Shown here in pieces: positions 39,875-48,256 of a stretch of 64,000 nt of DNA (its first letter is position 1; each line of letters begins with the position of its first letter). The stretch is from an uncultured Oscillibacter sp. (GTDB lineage: Bacteria > Bacillota > Clostridia > Oscillospirales > Oscillospiraceae): NCBI GenBank assembly GCA_910579435.1, contig CAJTVF010000007.1:1-64000 (forward strand). Direction: 5' to 3'. Below the pieces are notes generated by a model. That model ran no database searches. It saw nothing but the letters and a program-made list of their open reading frames with translations, and was not told the DNA's origin. Both the position numbers and the translations under genes were made by a program.

Positions 39875-41830
39875 ATGAAAAAACCGTTTGCAATGAAACA
39901 AAACCGGGGCCCCGCCGGCCCCGCCTGGCTCCGGTGGTGCCTCTTCACCGCCGCCGCCCTCTGCATGGGACTGGCGGTTACCGGGGCCATGCAGTGGATT
40001 TCCATCGGGACCCTGCCCGGCGTGCTGGAGTGGGCCCGGGAGTATCCCGGCCATTTGGCCATGACCGCCCTGCTCTGGGCCGTGCCCGTGGGAATTCTGG
40101 GGACGCTGACGGGGCGGCTGTGGATCGCCGCCCTGCCCGTGGGGGCCCTGGGGCTGATTCTGGCCCTGGTGGACTACTTCAAAAACGCCATCAACGGCAC
40201 GCCGCTGGAGCTGGCGGACTTCGGCCTGGCCGGGGCGGCGGGAAACGTGGCGGGCCTGGCGGGGGACCTGACGCCGCCGGAGGACCTTTGGCTGGCGGCG
40301 GCGGGGCTGGCGTTCTGCGCCCTCATCCTGTTCCTCACCCGGCGGCTCACCGCCCTGGAGGGGACGGCCCGGGGCCGGACCTGCCTGCTCTCCCTGGCCC
40401 TGGCGGGGATTCTCCTCACCGGGACGGGCGCCCGGGCCGTGGGGAACTGGCTTGGAGTGGACTTCTACACCCGGATGGGCCCGGCGGAAAACCACAGCCT
40501 CCACGGCCTGACCCTCAGCCTCTGGCGGGACGCCTTCCCCCAGCCCAAAACCCCGCCGGAGGGCTATGACCAGGACTACATGCTGGCGGTGCTGGAGCGC
40601 ATCGACCAGCTGACGGAGGCCCGGCCGGACCCGGAGGCGAAACCCAATATTCTGTTCATCCTCTCCGAGTCCTTCTACGACCTGACCCGCCTGCCGGTGC
40701 TCCGGTACGGCGGGGACCCCCTGGAACACTTCCACGCCCTGGAGGCGGAGAGCGTCAGCGGCGCCTTCCACAGCCACTACCTGGGCTACGGAACCGGCTA
40801 CATTGAGATGTCCATGCTCTATGGGCTGAACAGCCTGGACCTGCCGCCGGGGACGAATATCTGCTTCCAGGACGAGGCGGTCTACGAGCGCTTCGACGCC
40901 CTGGCGGAGCAGTTCACCAAATCCGGCGATTACACCGCCGAAATGCTGCACGCCTATGACAACACATTGTATAACCGAACCGTGACCTATCCCCTGCTAG
41001 GCTTCAACAATTTGTATTTTTCCGACGATATTCAACAAATGGGCATTGAGCGGGAGGACGGGGCCTACGGCGGGTTTTACATGCGGGACGGCTACTTTTT
41101 CCAGGGGATGCTGGAGCGGATGAAGGCGGTGAACGAGACGGGGAAGCGTGCCTTCCTCTTCGGCATCACCATGGAGAACCACCAGCCCTTTGAGCCTCAG
41201 AAGTTCAACTACGCGTGCCAGATTCCCCTGATTGCCGAGGACTTCACCCCCGCCCAGCGGGACGTCATCCGGGTCATGCTGGAGGGCGTCACCCGGGCGG
41301 ACCAGGCCCTGGGAGAGCTGACGGAGGCCCTGCGGGAGAGCGGGGAGCCCACCATCGTGGTCTTCTTCGGGGACCACCGGCCCAACCTCTTTATGCCCGG
41401 CGGGGACACGGTGTATACGCTCCTGGGGCTCTGCCCGGAGAACGACACCCTGAACTGGAGGCCGGAGCAGATCAACGACCTCTACTCCACGGACTACCTC
41501 ATCTGGGCCAACGACCCGTCCCTTCTGGACGGGCTGGCGGGGACCCGGCGGGACAGCAGCATTACCGCCCTGGGGCCCCAGCTTCTGGAGCTGACCGGGC
41601 GGCCTGTGTCCCGGTACTGGGCCCTGCTGGAGAAGGTAAGTGAAGCCGCCCTCACTCAGACGGACCTCTATTTCGTAGACGGCGGGGGCCGGGCCAGCTT
41701 CACCCGGGAGGAGGCGGACCTGAGCCCCGGGGCCCTGGAGCTGCTGGAGCTGCGGGACGCGGTGGTCTACGACGCGGTGTATGGAAAACGGTATATCACG
41801 GAACAGATGAACCTGCCCCCGGGGGCATGA
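39875..41830 (+). CDS. LTA synthase-like membrane sulfatase-fold enzyme
   Basis: A 651-aa protein of the alkaline-phosphatase superfamily. About five membrane helices occupy residues 17-190. The extracellular domain has SESFYDLTRLP (metal Glu), the probable nucleophile Thr in GYGTGYIEMSMLYGL, MENHQPFEP and FFGDHRPNLFMPG (metal Asp/His). Relatives add glycerol-phosphate units from phosphatidylglycerol to glycolipids, or other phosphoglycerol transfers; the acceptor here is unknown. It follows glyS by 51 bp without a visible terminator. Confidence 0.9.
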   Translation: MKKPFAMKQNRGPAGPAWLRWCLFTAAALCMGLAVTGAMQWISIGTLPGVLEWAREYPGHLAMTALLWAVPVGILGTLTGRLWIAALPVGALGLILALVDYFKNAINGTPLELADFGLAGAAGNVAGLAGDLTPPEDLWLAAAGLAFCALILFLTRRLTALEGTARGRTCLLSLALAGILLTGTGARAVGNWLGVDFYTRMGPAENHSLHGLTLSLWRDAFPQPKTPPEGYDQDYMLAVLERIDQLTEARPDPEAKPNILFILSESFYDLTRLPVLRYGGDPLEHFHALEAESVSGAFHSHYLGYGTGYIEMSMLYGLNSLDLPPGTNICFQDEAVYERFDALAEQFTKSGDYTAEMLHAYDNTLYNRTVTYPLLGFNNLYFSDDIQQMGIEREDGAYGGFYMRDGYFFQGMLERMKAVNETGKRAFLFGITMENHQPFEPQKFNYACQIPLIAEDFTPAQRDVIRVMLEGVTRADQALGELTEALRESGEPTIVVFFGDHRPNLFMPGGDTVYTLLGLCPENDTLNWRPEQINDLYSTDYLIWANDPSLLDGLAGTRRDSSITALGPQLLELTGRPVSRYWALLEKVSEAALTQTDLYFVDGGGRASFTREEADLSPGALELLELRDAVVYDAVYGKRYITEQMNLPPGA

Positions 41831-41833
41831 GAA

Positions 41834-41860
41834 AAGACCGCCTGACGGCGGTCTTTTTTT
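41834..41860. terminator. Bidirectional terminator between convergent genes
   Basis: Arms AAAAGACCGCC and GGCGGTCTTTTTTT with a TGAC loop. T runs on both strands serve the sulfatase (plus) and the 41865 gene (minus). Confidence 0.9.
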
Positions 41861-41864
41861 GCGC

Positions 41865-42185
41865 TCAAAAGAACATGCCCATAAATCCGTCGGGCCGCTC
41901 CTGGGCCTGGTTCCAGATTTCGTAAAACAGCCCCGGGGAAATCTCATGGGCGGAGAACTCCCCCTCCCCGTCCCCGTCCGGCGGCGGAAGGTGCCGCAGG
42001 TCCTCCGGGAAGGGCTCTTGGGCCAAGGCCCCCTCGTTTCCCCGCTCTCCGCCGTAGGAAAAGGTAATCCCGTTCCGGTAGAACTCCACCCGGCGGGTCT
42101 CCCGCCGGCTGCCGTCCAGCTCGGAGTAAATCAGACAGGGCTCGTCCTCCAGGCTGTGTTCCCACTCTGCCAGTACATATTTCAT
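41865..42185 (-). CDS. Small DUF6881-like protein
   Basis: A 106-aa soluble protein. The first half (KYVLAEWEHSLEDEPCLIYSELD, then ETRRVEFYRNGITFSY) resembles small beta-rich DUF6881-type proteins; the assignment is from memory of the pattern. The second half is acidic and proline-rich. The function is unknown. It is downstream of the AlaX gene, 4 bp apart, so co-transcribed. Confidence 0.65.
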   Translation of the reverse strand: MKYVLAEWEHSLEDEPCLIYSELDGSRRETRRVEFYRNGITFSYGGERGNEGALAQEPFPEDLRHLPPPDGDGEGEFSAHEISPGLFYEIWNQAQERPDGFMGMFF

Positions 42186-42189
42186 CGGC

Positions 42190-43362
42190 TTACCTCTCTA
42201 AAAACCGTTCAATTTCCTCCCGGGCCGCCGCGACGCTGCCCTGGGCAAAGCCGTTCCGGCCTCCGCCCCGGCCGTGAAGGGCCTGGTTCAGCTCCTTCAC
42301 CAGGGAAGAGATGTCCGCCCCGCCGGCCCGGACCAGGGCGTAGCTCCACTTCTCCCCCTCCCCGGAGAACACCGCCGCCAGCCCGCCGCAGGACTTTCCC
42401 ACGGCGTCCGCCAGACGGCGGAGGCTGTCCGGGCGCATGGGAGACTGGAACAGTACCACGTCCCCCCTCCCCGCCTGCTCCGCCGCGATGGCGGCAAAGG
42501 CGGTCTGTTCCAGCTCCGCGGCGCGCTCCTTCCCGGCGGCCAGCTCCGCCTCCAGGCGCTCCACCGCCGCCAGGGTCTCCAGGGGCTTCACGCTGAGGCG
42601 CTGGCCGATGGCCCTCGCCTGGTCATAGGCCCCGGAGAGATACCGCAGGGCCCGGGCCCCGCAGAGAATCTCCATCCGGACCCCCTCCCGGAACTTCTGG
42701 CAGGAGAGGACCTTAACCAGGCCCACCTGCCCCGCCGAGGTCACGTGGGTGCCGCAGCAAGCGCAGCGGTCCGCCTCCGGGAATTCCACTATGCGGACCT
42801 GTCCGGCAAGCTCCTTCTTGCTCCGGTAGTCCAAAGCCGCCAGCTCCGCCGGAGAGGGGTAGGTAATCTCCGTCTCCCGGTCCGCCCAGACGGCTTCGTT
42901 AGCCAGCCGCTCCGCCTCCAGAGCCTGTTCCCAGGAAATATCCGTGTTGTAATCAATGGTGACGGTTTCCGCCCCCAGGTGGAACCCCACGTTGTCACAG
43001 TGGTAAAGGCGGCAGAGGACGCCGCTGATGATGTGCTCCCCGGAGTGCTGCTGCATGTGGTCGAAGCGGCGGGCCCAGTCCAGGGCTCCGGCGGCCACCG
43101 CACCGGGCTCCACCGGGGCGGCGCAGGTGTGGATTACCGCGCCGTTCTTCTCGTGGACGTCTGTGACAGGAATCTCCCGGCCCGCGGCCCGCAAAACGCC
43201 GTGGTCCGCGGGCTGTCCGCCTCCCTCGGGGTAGAAGGCCGTCTGGTCCAGGACCACCTTCCAAGCCTCCCCGGCGGGCTCGCAGGAGAGGACGGTGGCG
43301 GGGAACTCCCGGAGATAGGGGTCCTCATAGTAGAGTTTTTTCGTTTCCAATGCTAAAACCAT
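42190..43362 (-). CDS. Alanyl-tRNA editing protein, long AlaX type with DHHA1 domain
   Basis: A free-standing trans-editing enzyme that hydrolyses mischarged Ser- or Gly-tRNA-Ala; 390 aa. The second-additional domain carries the zinc ligands HMQQHSGEHII (about 103-113) and CACCGTH (about 200). A coiled coil (about 255-290) links to a C-terminal DHHA1 domain (GRGGGRNGFAQGS). The start is preceded by AAAGGATGG. Substrate preference is not readable from the sequence. Confidence 0.92.
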   Translation of the reverse strand: MVLALETKKLYYEDPYLREFPATVLSCEPAGEAWKVVLDQTAFYPEGGGQPADHGVLRAAGREIPVTDVHEKNGAVIHTCAAPVEPGAVAAGALDWARRFDHMQQHSGEHIISGVLCRLYHCDNVGFHLGAETVTIDYNTDISWEQALEAERLANEAVWADRETEITYPSPAELAALDYRSKKELAGQVRIVEFPEADRCACCGTHVTSAGQVGLVKVLSCQKFREGVRMEILCGARALRYLSGAYDQARAIGQRLSVKPLETLAAVERLEAELAAGKERAAELEQTAFAAIAAEQAGRGDVVLFQSPMRPDSLRRLADAVGKSCGGLAAVFSGEGEKWSYALVRAGGADISSLVKELNQALHGRGGGRNGFAQGSVAAAREEIERFLER

Positions 43363-43370
43363 CCTTTCTT

Positions 43371-43697
43371 AGGCCTTGTTTGAAAATTGGCGGAATGCCG
43401 GATTGGGGCAGATTTTATTGCCGGGCAAGGCGATTTGACGCGGGAATCCCGACGGATTTCAAGGAAGCGCTGATTTAATCAACGTGTGCAGATTTGCGCC
43501 AGAAATTTTCGCTGGCAAGGAAGAAAATTGCAGGAATCCTGGCGGATTTCAAGATTTTCTGACGCAGATCAGCGGAAATTTATGGCGTAAAGATGTGCGC
43601 GGGGATTAAATCAGTGCTTCCTCAAGTCAAATCAACGCAGTCCTGGCGGAAAAAGATGCCCCAAGACGGCGTTTTGCCATTTTTCAAACACGGCCTA
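43371..43697. repeat. PAL-A palindromic element interrupted by PAL-N
   Basis: Ends AGGCCTTGTTTGAAAA and TTTTCAAACACGGCCT. Removing the insert and one TCAA leaves about 163-164 bp, the standard length. The interior up to the insert (TTTGACGCGGGAATCC, GACGGATTTCAA) and after it (GTCAAATCAACGC) matches the uninterrupted copy at 57888. Confidence 0.92.
43463..43621. mobile_element. PAL-N miniature inverted-repeat element (159 bp) inserted in PAL-A
   Basis: Terminal inverted repeats GGAAGCGCTGATTTAATC and GATTAAATCAGTGCTTCC (one mismatch in 18). It is flanked by the direct repeat TCAA at 43459-43462 and 43622-43625, read as a target duplication. It has no coding capacity, so any mobility would depend on a transposase supplied elsewhere. 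Confidence 0.9.
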
Positions 43698-43771
43698 GGG
43701 CCCATGTCCGCGAAAACCGGGACCGTCAGCAGGGCCGCCGCCAGAAGAAACAACAGCAGCCCGCGCCTCAT
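43698..43771 (-). pseudogene. 5' remnant of a secreted-protein gene, cut next to PAL-A
   Basis: ATG at 43771 with an AAAAGGAG site, then a clear signal peptide (MRRGLLLFLLAAALLTVPVF, then ADMGP). The frame then enters PAL-A and stops soon after. The missing body suggests deletion associated with the element. Confidence 0.7.
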
Positions 43772-43808
43772 CAAAACACTCCTTTTCATCAAAACACCTT
43801 CCCCAGCG

Positions 43809-45074
43809 TCAGGGCAGCACGGCGGATACCAGCGTCCCCTCCTCCGTCAGCTCCAGAAGGCCCAGTTCCAGCTTCCACCGGAGCACCCGGAGGCAGGCGG
43901 CGTCAATCACGCTCTCCTCCAGCGCCCCGTCCTTCACGGCCTGAATCACCCGGGGGATCTGGGTCCGGTAGTCCGTGGTCACAACCAGGTCGTTTCCGGC
44001 CTGGATGGACATCACCGCTATGTTCCCGTCCGCCGCGTAGGCTTTTACCGCGTCCATAGCCAAATCGTCGGTCATGACCACGCCGTCAAAGCCCAGGTCC
44101 TCCCGGAGAATCCGGTGGACCTCCGGAGAAAGGGACGCGGGAAGCTCCGGGTCCATGCAGCTGACAATGTTGTGGCTCACCAGCACGGCGGGCCGGAGAC
44201 GGCGGAGCTCCCCGGAGGGCCAGACCGTCTCCTCCACGGCGATGCCCGCCTGGAAGGGGAGAAAGTCCTGTTCCAGGAACGTCTCTATGGGGCGGTCGTC
44301 CACGGTCACGCCGGTGTGGGTGTCCCGGTTGTTCCCGTAGCCGGGGAAGTGTTTTAAGACGCTGCCCAGGTTGTTGTAGGACTGAGTCTCCATCACGCGC
44401 GACACATAGTCCGCAGCCTCCTCCGCGCCCTTGCCGGTGGTCCGGTCGTAAATGAAATCGCTCGGGTTGGTGGACACGTCCGCCACCGGGGCCAAATTCA
44501 CGTTGAAGCCCAGGTTCCTCAACAAAATGGCCTTCTCCCGGGTCTCCCGGATTAGGGCGTCCAGACCCTCTTCCCAGAGCTTTCCGGGGCTGGAGAACTT
44601 TTTGCTCCGCAGATGGGGATTGGAACTGACCCGGACCACGGACCCGCCCTCCTCGTCCACGCCGATGAGCAGGGGAACGCCGGTATCGTGCTCCACCGCC
44701 TCGGCCTGCCAGGAGGCAATCGTCTGAATCAAGTCATTGGCGGTCTTGTCCTGGGTGTCCCGGCCAAAGAGGAGGTAGCCCCCCAGGTGGTAGGTCATGA
44801 TGTCCTCCAGGGCGTTTTCCGCCGGGACCCGGACAAAGAAGAGCTGGCCCGCCTTTTCCTCCAGGGTCATACCTTTCAGGAGAGCCTGGAGGGCGGCCTC
44901 TCCGGGGTCCTCCGGCGCTTTCTCCGGCTCCTCCTCCCGCTCCGGCGGGGTCTCGGGCGTTTCCGCCGGGGAAACGTCCGGCTCCTCCGGCGGAGGGGGA
45001 ATCATCTCCCCGCCGCAGGCGGTGAGAAACAGCAGAATCAGCAGCAGCGCAAAAAAGGTCCCTTGCTTTCTCAT
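43809..45074 (-). CDS. GH3 beta-N-acetylhexosaminidase lipoprotein (NagZ-like)
   Basis: A surface lipoprotein of 421 aa. It has lipobox LTACGG, a Pro/Glu-rich spacer (about 25-60) and a GH3 barrel starting LLKGMTLEEKAGQLFFVR. The NagZ-type catalytic loop has KHFPGYGNNRDTHTG (His/Asp pair) and the nucleophile Asp in GVVMTDDLAMDAV. It removes terminal GlcNAc from muropeptides in wall recycling. The ATG overlaps a copy of the nadE stop (ATGA), showing that the two genes were once coupled; a duplication now separates them. Confidence 0.92.
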   Translation of the reverse strand: MRKQGTFFALLLILLFLTACGGEMIPPPPEEPDVSPAETPETPPEREEEPEKAPEDPGEAALQALLKGMTLEEKAGQLFFVRVPAENALEDIMTYHLGGYLLFGRDTQDKTANDLIQTIASWQAEAVEHDTGVPLLIGVDEEGGSVVRVSSNPHLRSKKFSSPGKLWEEGLDALIRETREKAILLRNLGFNVNLAPVADVSTNPSDFIYDRTTGKGAEEAADYVSRVMETQSYNNLGSVLKHFPGYGNNRDTHTGVTVDDRPIETFLEQDFLPFQAGIAVEETVWPSGELRRLRPAVLVSHNIVSCMDPELPASLSPEVHRILREDLGFDGVVMTDDLAMDAVKAYAADGNIAVMSIQAGNDLVVTTDYRTQIPRVIQAVKDGALEESVIDAACLRVLRWKLELGLLELTEEGTLVSAVLP

Positions 45075-45097
45075 TTCAAATTCTCCACCTCCGCCGC

Positions 45098-45179
45098 GTC
45101 GGAAGAAATTCCGCTCTGCTCCGTCCCCGCCTTACGGCGAGGCCTCCGCCCGCTCCATTCCTTCCTCCTCTCCCCACTC
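45098..45179 (-). repeat. REP-E repeat, copy 2
   Basis: The complement of the 365-446 block: starts TCGTCGGAAGAAATT and ends CTTCCTCCTCTCCCCAC. Confidence 0.75.
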
Positions 45180-45300
45180 GAACCGCTTCGCTGGGTTCGA
45201 GCGGGGGCCCCAATCAGGCGATTGGCTTCCTGTTTCTTCATTTCAAATTCTCCACTTCCGCCAGCCATACCGCCGCCTGGGCGTCGCTGGACATCCGCCT

Positions 45301-45382
45301 CGTCGGAAGAAATTCCGCTCTGCTCCGTCCCCGCCTTACGGCGAGGCCTCCGCCCGCTCCATTCCTTCCTCCTCTCCCCACT
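45301..45382 (-). repeat. REP-E repeat, copy 3
   Basis: Identical to copy 2 over its length, within the second tandem unit. Confidence 0.75.
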
Positions 45383-45441
45383 CGAACCGCTTCGCTGGGT
45401 TCGAGCGGGGGCCCCAATCAGGCGATTGGCTTCCTGTTTCT

Positions 45442-47352
45442 TCATTTCAAATTCTCCACCTCCGCCAGCCATACCGCCGCCTGGGCGTCGCTGGGCATCC
45501 GCCAATCGCCCCGGGGGGACAGGGACACGGTGCCGACCTTCGGCCCGTCCGGGAGGCAGTCACGTTTGAACTGCTGGGTGAAGAAGCGGCGGTAGAAGGA
45601 TTTCAGCCATTTCAGGATGACCTCCCGGCTGTACTTCCGCCCCAGGGCGTGCTGCGCCAGGCGGAAGACCTTCCCCGGGGCAAAGCCCCAGCGGATGATG
45701 TAATACAGGAAGAAGTCGTGGAGCTCATAGGGCCCCACCAGATCCTCCGTCCGCTGGCTGATCTCCCCCTTCACGGCGGGCAGCAGCTCCGGGGACACGG
45801 GCGTGTCCAGAATGTCCTCCAGCACGTCGTGAAGCTCCGGCTCCTCCCCGTCCTGGGAGAGATAGCCCACCAGATGCCGGACCAGGGTCTTGGGGATGGA
45901 GGCGTTGACGCCGTACATGCTCATGTGGTCCCCATTGTAGGTACACCAGCCCAGGGCCAGCTCGCTGAGGTCCCCGGTGCCGATGACCAGGCCGCCGCTT
46001 TCGTTGGCAATGTCCATGAGGACCTGCGTCCGCTCCCGGGCCTGGGCGTTCTCGTAGGTGACGGAGTGGTCCTCCGGGTCGTGGCCGATATCCCGGAAGT
46101 GGCTGCGGACAGACTGGGTGATGTCCACGGTCCGCAGGCTTGCCCCCATCTGTTCCGCCAGAAGGACGGCATTGTTCTTCGTCCGGTCCGTGGTGCCGAA
46201 GCAGGGCATGGTGACGGCGATGATATCCGTCAGGGGGCGGTCCAGCAGCTTCATGGCAAGGCCCGTAATCAGCACCGCCAGGGTGGAGTCCAATCCGCCG
46301 GAAAGACCTACCACGGCGGTTTTCGCCCCGGTGTGCTCCAAGCGCCGCTTGAGGCCCAGAGAGGCCAGGAGGAGAATCTCCCGGCAGCGGGCGTCCCGGT
46401 CCTCCTTCCCCTCGGGGACGAAGGGCATGGGGGAGACGTAGCGGGTGAGCTTGGTCTTCCCCACGCTGAGGGAGAAGCACATCCCCTCTCCCGCGTCCAC
46501 GCTGTCCACAGCCTGGGTCCGGCGGCGCTCACAGGCCAGGCGCTGGACGTCGGTTTCGGAAACCAGCAGCCCGCCGTCAAACCGGCGCTCCGCCAGCATG
46601 GTTCCATTTTCCGCAATCAGCTGATGGGCGCCGAACACCAGGTCGGAGGTGGACTCGCCCCCCCCGGAGCTGGAATAGGCATAGCCGCAGAGGAGCTTGG
46701 CGCTCTGCATGGAAACCAGCTGGCGGCGGTAGGCGTCCTTCCCCACCACGTCGTTGCTGGCGGAGAGGTTTCCGATGAGAAGGGCCCCCTTCTTCGCCAT
46801 TTGGATGGACGGGCTTTCCGGCGACCAGAGGTCCTCGCAGATTTCAAAGCCCAGGGCCAGCTCCGGTATTTCCCTGCACCGGAAGAGCTGCCCCGCGCCG
46901 AAGAGCACCGTCTGCCCGCACACGCCGTCCACAAAGAAGGGCTTGCCCTCCGGAGCGGGGGCAAACCAGCGCTTCTCATAAAACTCGCCGTAATTGGGCA
47001 GATGGGTCTTGGGGACGGCCCCCAGAATCACTCCTTTTTGTATCACGACCGCGCAGTTATACAATTTGTTATGAACCCGCAGAGGAATTCCCAGGGCGGT
47101 GACCACCTCCAGGTTCCGGGTGGCCTCCAGAACCGTTTTCAGGGCCTCCTCCGCGTCCCGAAGCAGCGCCTCCTGGAAAAAGAGGTCCCCGCAGGTGTAG
47201 CCCGTCAGGCCCAGCTCCGGCAGGACCAGGACCTTCACCCCCGCCTTCTCGGCGGAGCGCATCATCTGAAAGGTCTGTTCGGCGTTGTAGGCGCAGTCCG
47301 CCAGCCGCAGCTTCGGCGCGCCGCAGGCCACGGAGATAAATCCATCCTTCAT
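45442..47352 (-). CDS. nadE: Glutamine-dependent NAD+ synthetase
   Basis: Two-domain enzyme, 636 aa, amidating nicotinate adenine dinucleotide to NAD+ with ammonia from glutamine. The N-terminal nitrilase-like amidase (about 1-280) shows the Glu in LPELGLTGYT, the Lys region LPNYGEFYEKRWF and the Cys in FEICEDLWSP. The C-terminal ATP pyrophosphatase (about 300-600) has VGLSGGLDSTLAVL and GTGDLSELALGWCTYNGDHMSMYGVN. The start has GGAGG. It ends WLAEVENLK, and that end is duplicated downstream. Confidence 0.96.
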   Translation of the reverse strand: MKDGFISVACGAPKLRLADCAYNAEQTFQMMRSAEKAGVKVLVLPELGLTGYTCGDLFFQEALLRDAEEALKTVLEATRNLEVVTALGIPLRVHNKLYNCAVVIQKGVILGAVPKTHLPNYGEFYEKRWFAPAPEGKPFFVDGVCGQTVLFGAGQLFRCREIPELALGFEICEDLWSPESPSIQMAKKGALLIGNLSASNDVVGKDAYRRQLVSMQSAKLLCGYAYSSSGGGESTSDLVFGAHQLIAENGTMLAERRFDGGLLVSETDVQRLACERRRTQAVDSVDAGEGMCFSLSVGKTKLTRYVSPMPFVPEGKEDRDARCREILLLASLGLKRRLEHTGAKTAVVGLSGGLDSTLAVLITGLAMKLLDRPLTDIIAVTMPCFGTTDRTKNNAVLLAEQMGASLRTVDITQSVRSHFRDIGHDPEDHSVTYENAQARERTQVLMDIANESGGLVIGTGDLSELALGWCTYNGDHMSMYGVNASIPKTLVRHLVGYLSQDGEEPELHDVLEDILDTPVSPELLPAVKGEISQRTEDLVGPYELHDFFLYYIIRWGFAPGKVFRLAQHALGRKYSREVILKWLKSFYRRFFTQQFKRDCLPDGPKVGTVSLSPRGDWRMPSDAQAAVWLAEVENLK

Positions 47353-47388
47353 GTTCCAAACCTCCTGTGTGGATTTTTTGACGGGTCT

Positions 47389-47417
47389 ATTTTATACTGT
47401 TTGACCCCGTTTATCAA
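47389..47417 (-). promoter_or_regulatory. Promoter of nadE
   Basis: Minus-strand TTGATA (47412-47417) and TAAAAT (47389-47394), 17-bp spacer. Confidence 0.78.
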
Positions 47418-47433
47418 GGGGCGGAGACAGGAA

Positions 47434-47462
47434 AAGCGGGACGGCAAACGCCGTCCCGCTGA
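47434..47462 (-). terminator. Terminator of the 47609-48849 gene pair
   Basis: Arms AGCGGGACGGC and GCCGTCCCGCT followed on the minus strand by TTTTCC. Confidence 0.72.
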
Positions 47463-47470
47463 CTATCTAT

Positions 47471-47548
47471 TCAAAGCAAGCCCTCTCTCTTGGATGCGAA
47501 TAAGTCCGCCGGCAGCAGACCCTTCATCAGGCTGGACTCCTGATTCCA
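47471..47548 (-). pseudogene. C-terminal fragment of a second copy of the 48253 gene
   Basis: The minus strand reads SSLMKGLLPADLFASKREG and then stops, closely matching the end of the 48253-48849 product (SNLIKGLLSADLFAAKQGG). No upstream frame continues it. Confidence 0.7.
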
Positions 47549-47608
47549 CAGAGAAATTTTTTGTTCTGAGTCAAATTATGGGTCAAATCACCGTGCCCAG
47601 CAACATCT

Positions 47609-48256
47609 TCACAACGACACAGCAAGAGCTTTCTCAGGCTCGTCAAACGCAAACGCTGTACCCCTGGAAAACTCCTGATACACCTCCAGCAGTTCCCGGG
47701 CGTGGGCGTAGATGTCCGGTCCGTACTTCGGGTAGTGAGAGGAGTTGAAGGCAGAGGCGATAAAGTTTTGGATTCCGCCGGTAAAATCCCGCTTTTTCGA
47801 GATGTCCCCGCAGTCCATCCCGCAGGGCAGCACGCTCCCGGCCTGACTGGGGAACTTCGTCTGATACGCCCCGGTACGGCAGAGCCACCGGTTCAGCGCC
47901 GCCAGCTCCGCATAGGAGGCGTTTTGAGGGTCGATGTCCCGGATATGACAGGTGAAATCGAACTCTCCGCTATTCGCCGTACCTCTAATGCGGACAACAG
48001 GGTCCTCGTCTGTGGAACCGGCGGTAAATTCCGCTTCATAGGTCTGTACGTCCGCGCCGCCCACGCCGCCGCTGCAAAGAATATTTTCCCCCATCCGCAA
48101 AGAGAAGCCCGGTCCCTGAATACAGCGATGGGTAAAACTCTCCCGTTCCACTGCCAGATTTTCCGCAAAGGCGGAGGAATCGGAAGCCAGGCGGGACCGC
48201 CGCGGGAGCGCGGTATCGTTCGCCGCCGTCAAATCGAAACGTGTCCCAATGTTCAT
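47609..48256 (-). CDS. Uncharacterised 215-aa protein, coupled to the 48253 gene
   Basis: A soluble-looking protein with no signal peptide or membrane helix. The middle is beta-rich (FTCHIRDIDPQNASYAELAALNRWLC); it has several Cys (SVLPCGMDCGDIS) and ends EKALAVSL. I do not recognise it. Its start overlaps the upstream gene by 4 bp (ATGA), so both are made together. Secretion by a non-Sec route cannot be excluded. Confidence 0.68.
   Translation of the reverse strand: MNIGTRFDLTAANDTALPRRSRLASDSSAFAENLAVERESFTHRCIQGPGFSLRMGENILCSGGVGGADVQTYEAEFTAGSTDEDPVVRIRGTANSGEFDFTCHIRDIDPQNASYAELAALNRWLCRTGAYQTKFPSQAGSVLPCGMDCGDISKKRDFTGGIQNFIASAFNSSHYPKYGPDIYAHARELLEVYQEFSRGTAFAFDEPEKALAVSL

Larger units (their letters stand above)
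45072..45442 (-). repeat. Tandem duplication at the nadE-nagZ junction (167 + 204 bp)
   Basis: The nadE 3' end (CATTTCAAATTC... on the plus strand) recurs at 45239 and 45072. The unit 45239-45442 is 204 bp; the unit 45072-45238 is 167 bp and lacks about 37 bp. Each unit contains a REP-E copy and the hairpin-forming CTCGAACC/GGTTCGAG stretch. The unit next to nagZ preserves its GGAGGTGGAG ribosome site. The long minus-strand frame through the region is a by-product. Confidence 0.9.

Noticed and set aside
45071..45505. A 144-aa minus-strand frame with two internal repeats
   Set aside because: It arises from the tandem duplication at the nadE end; it overlaps the nadE 3' end in another frame and shows no domain.
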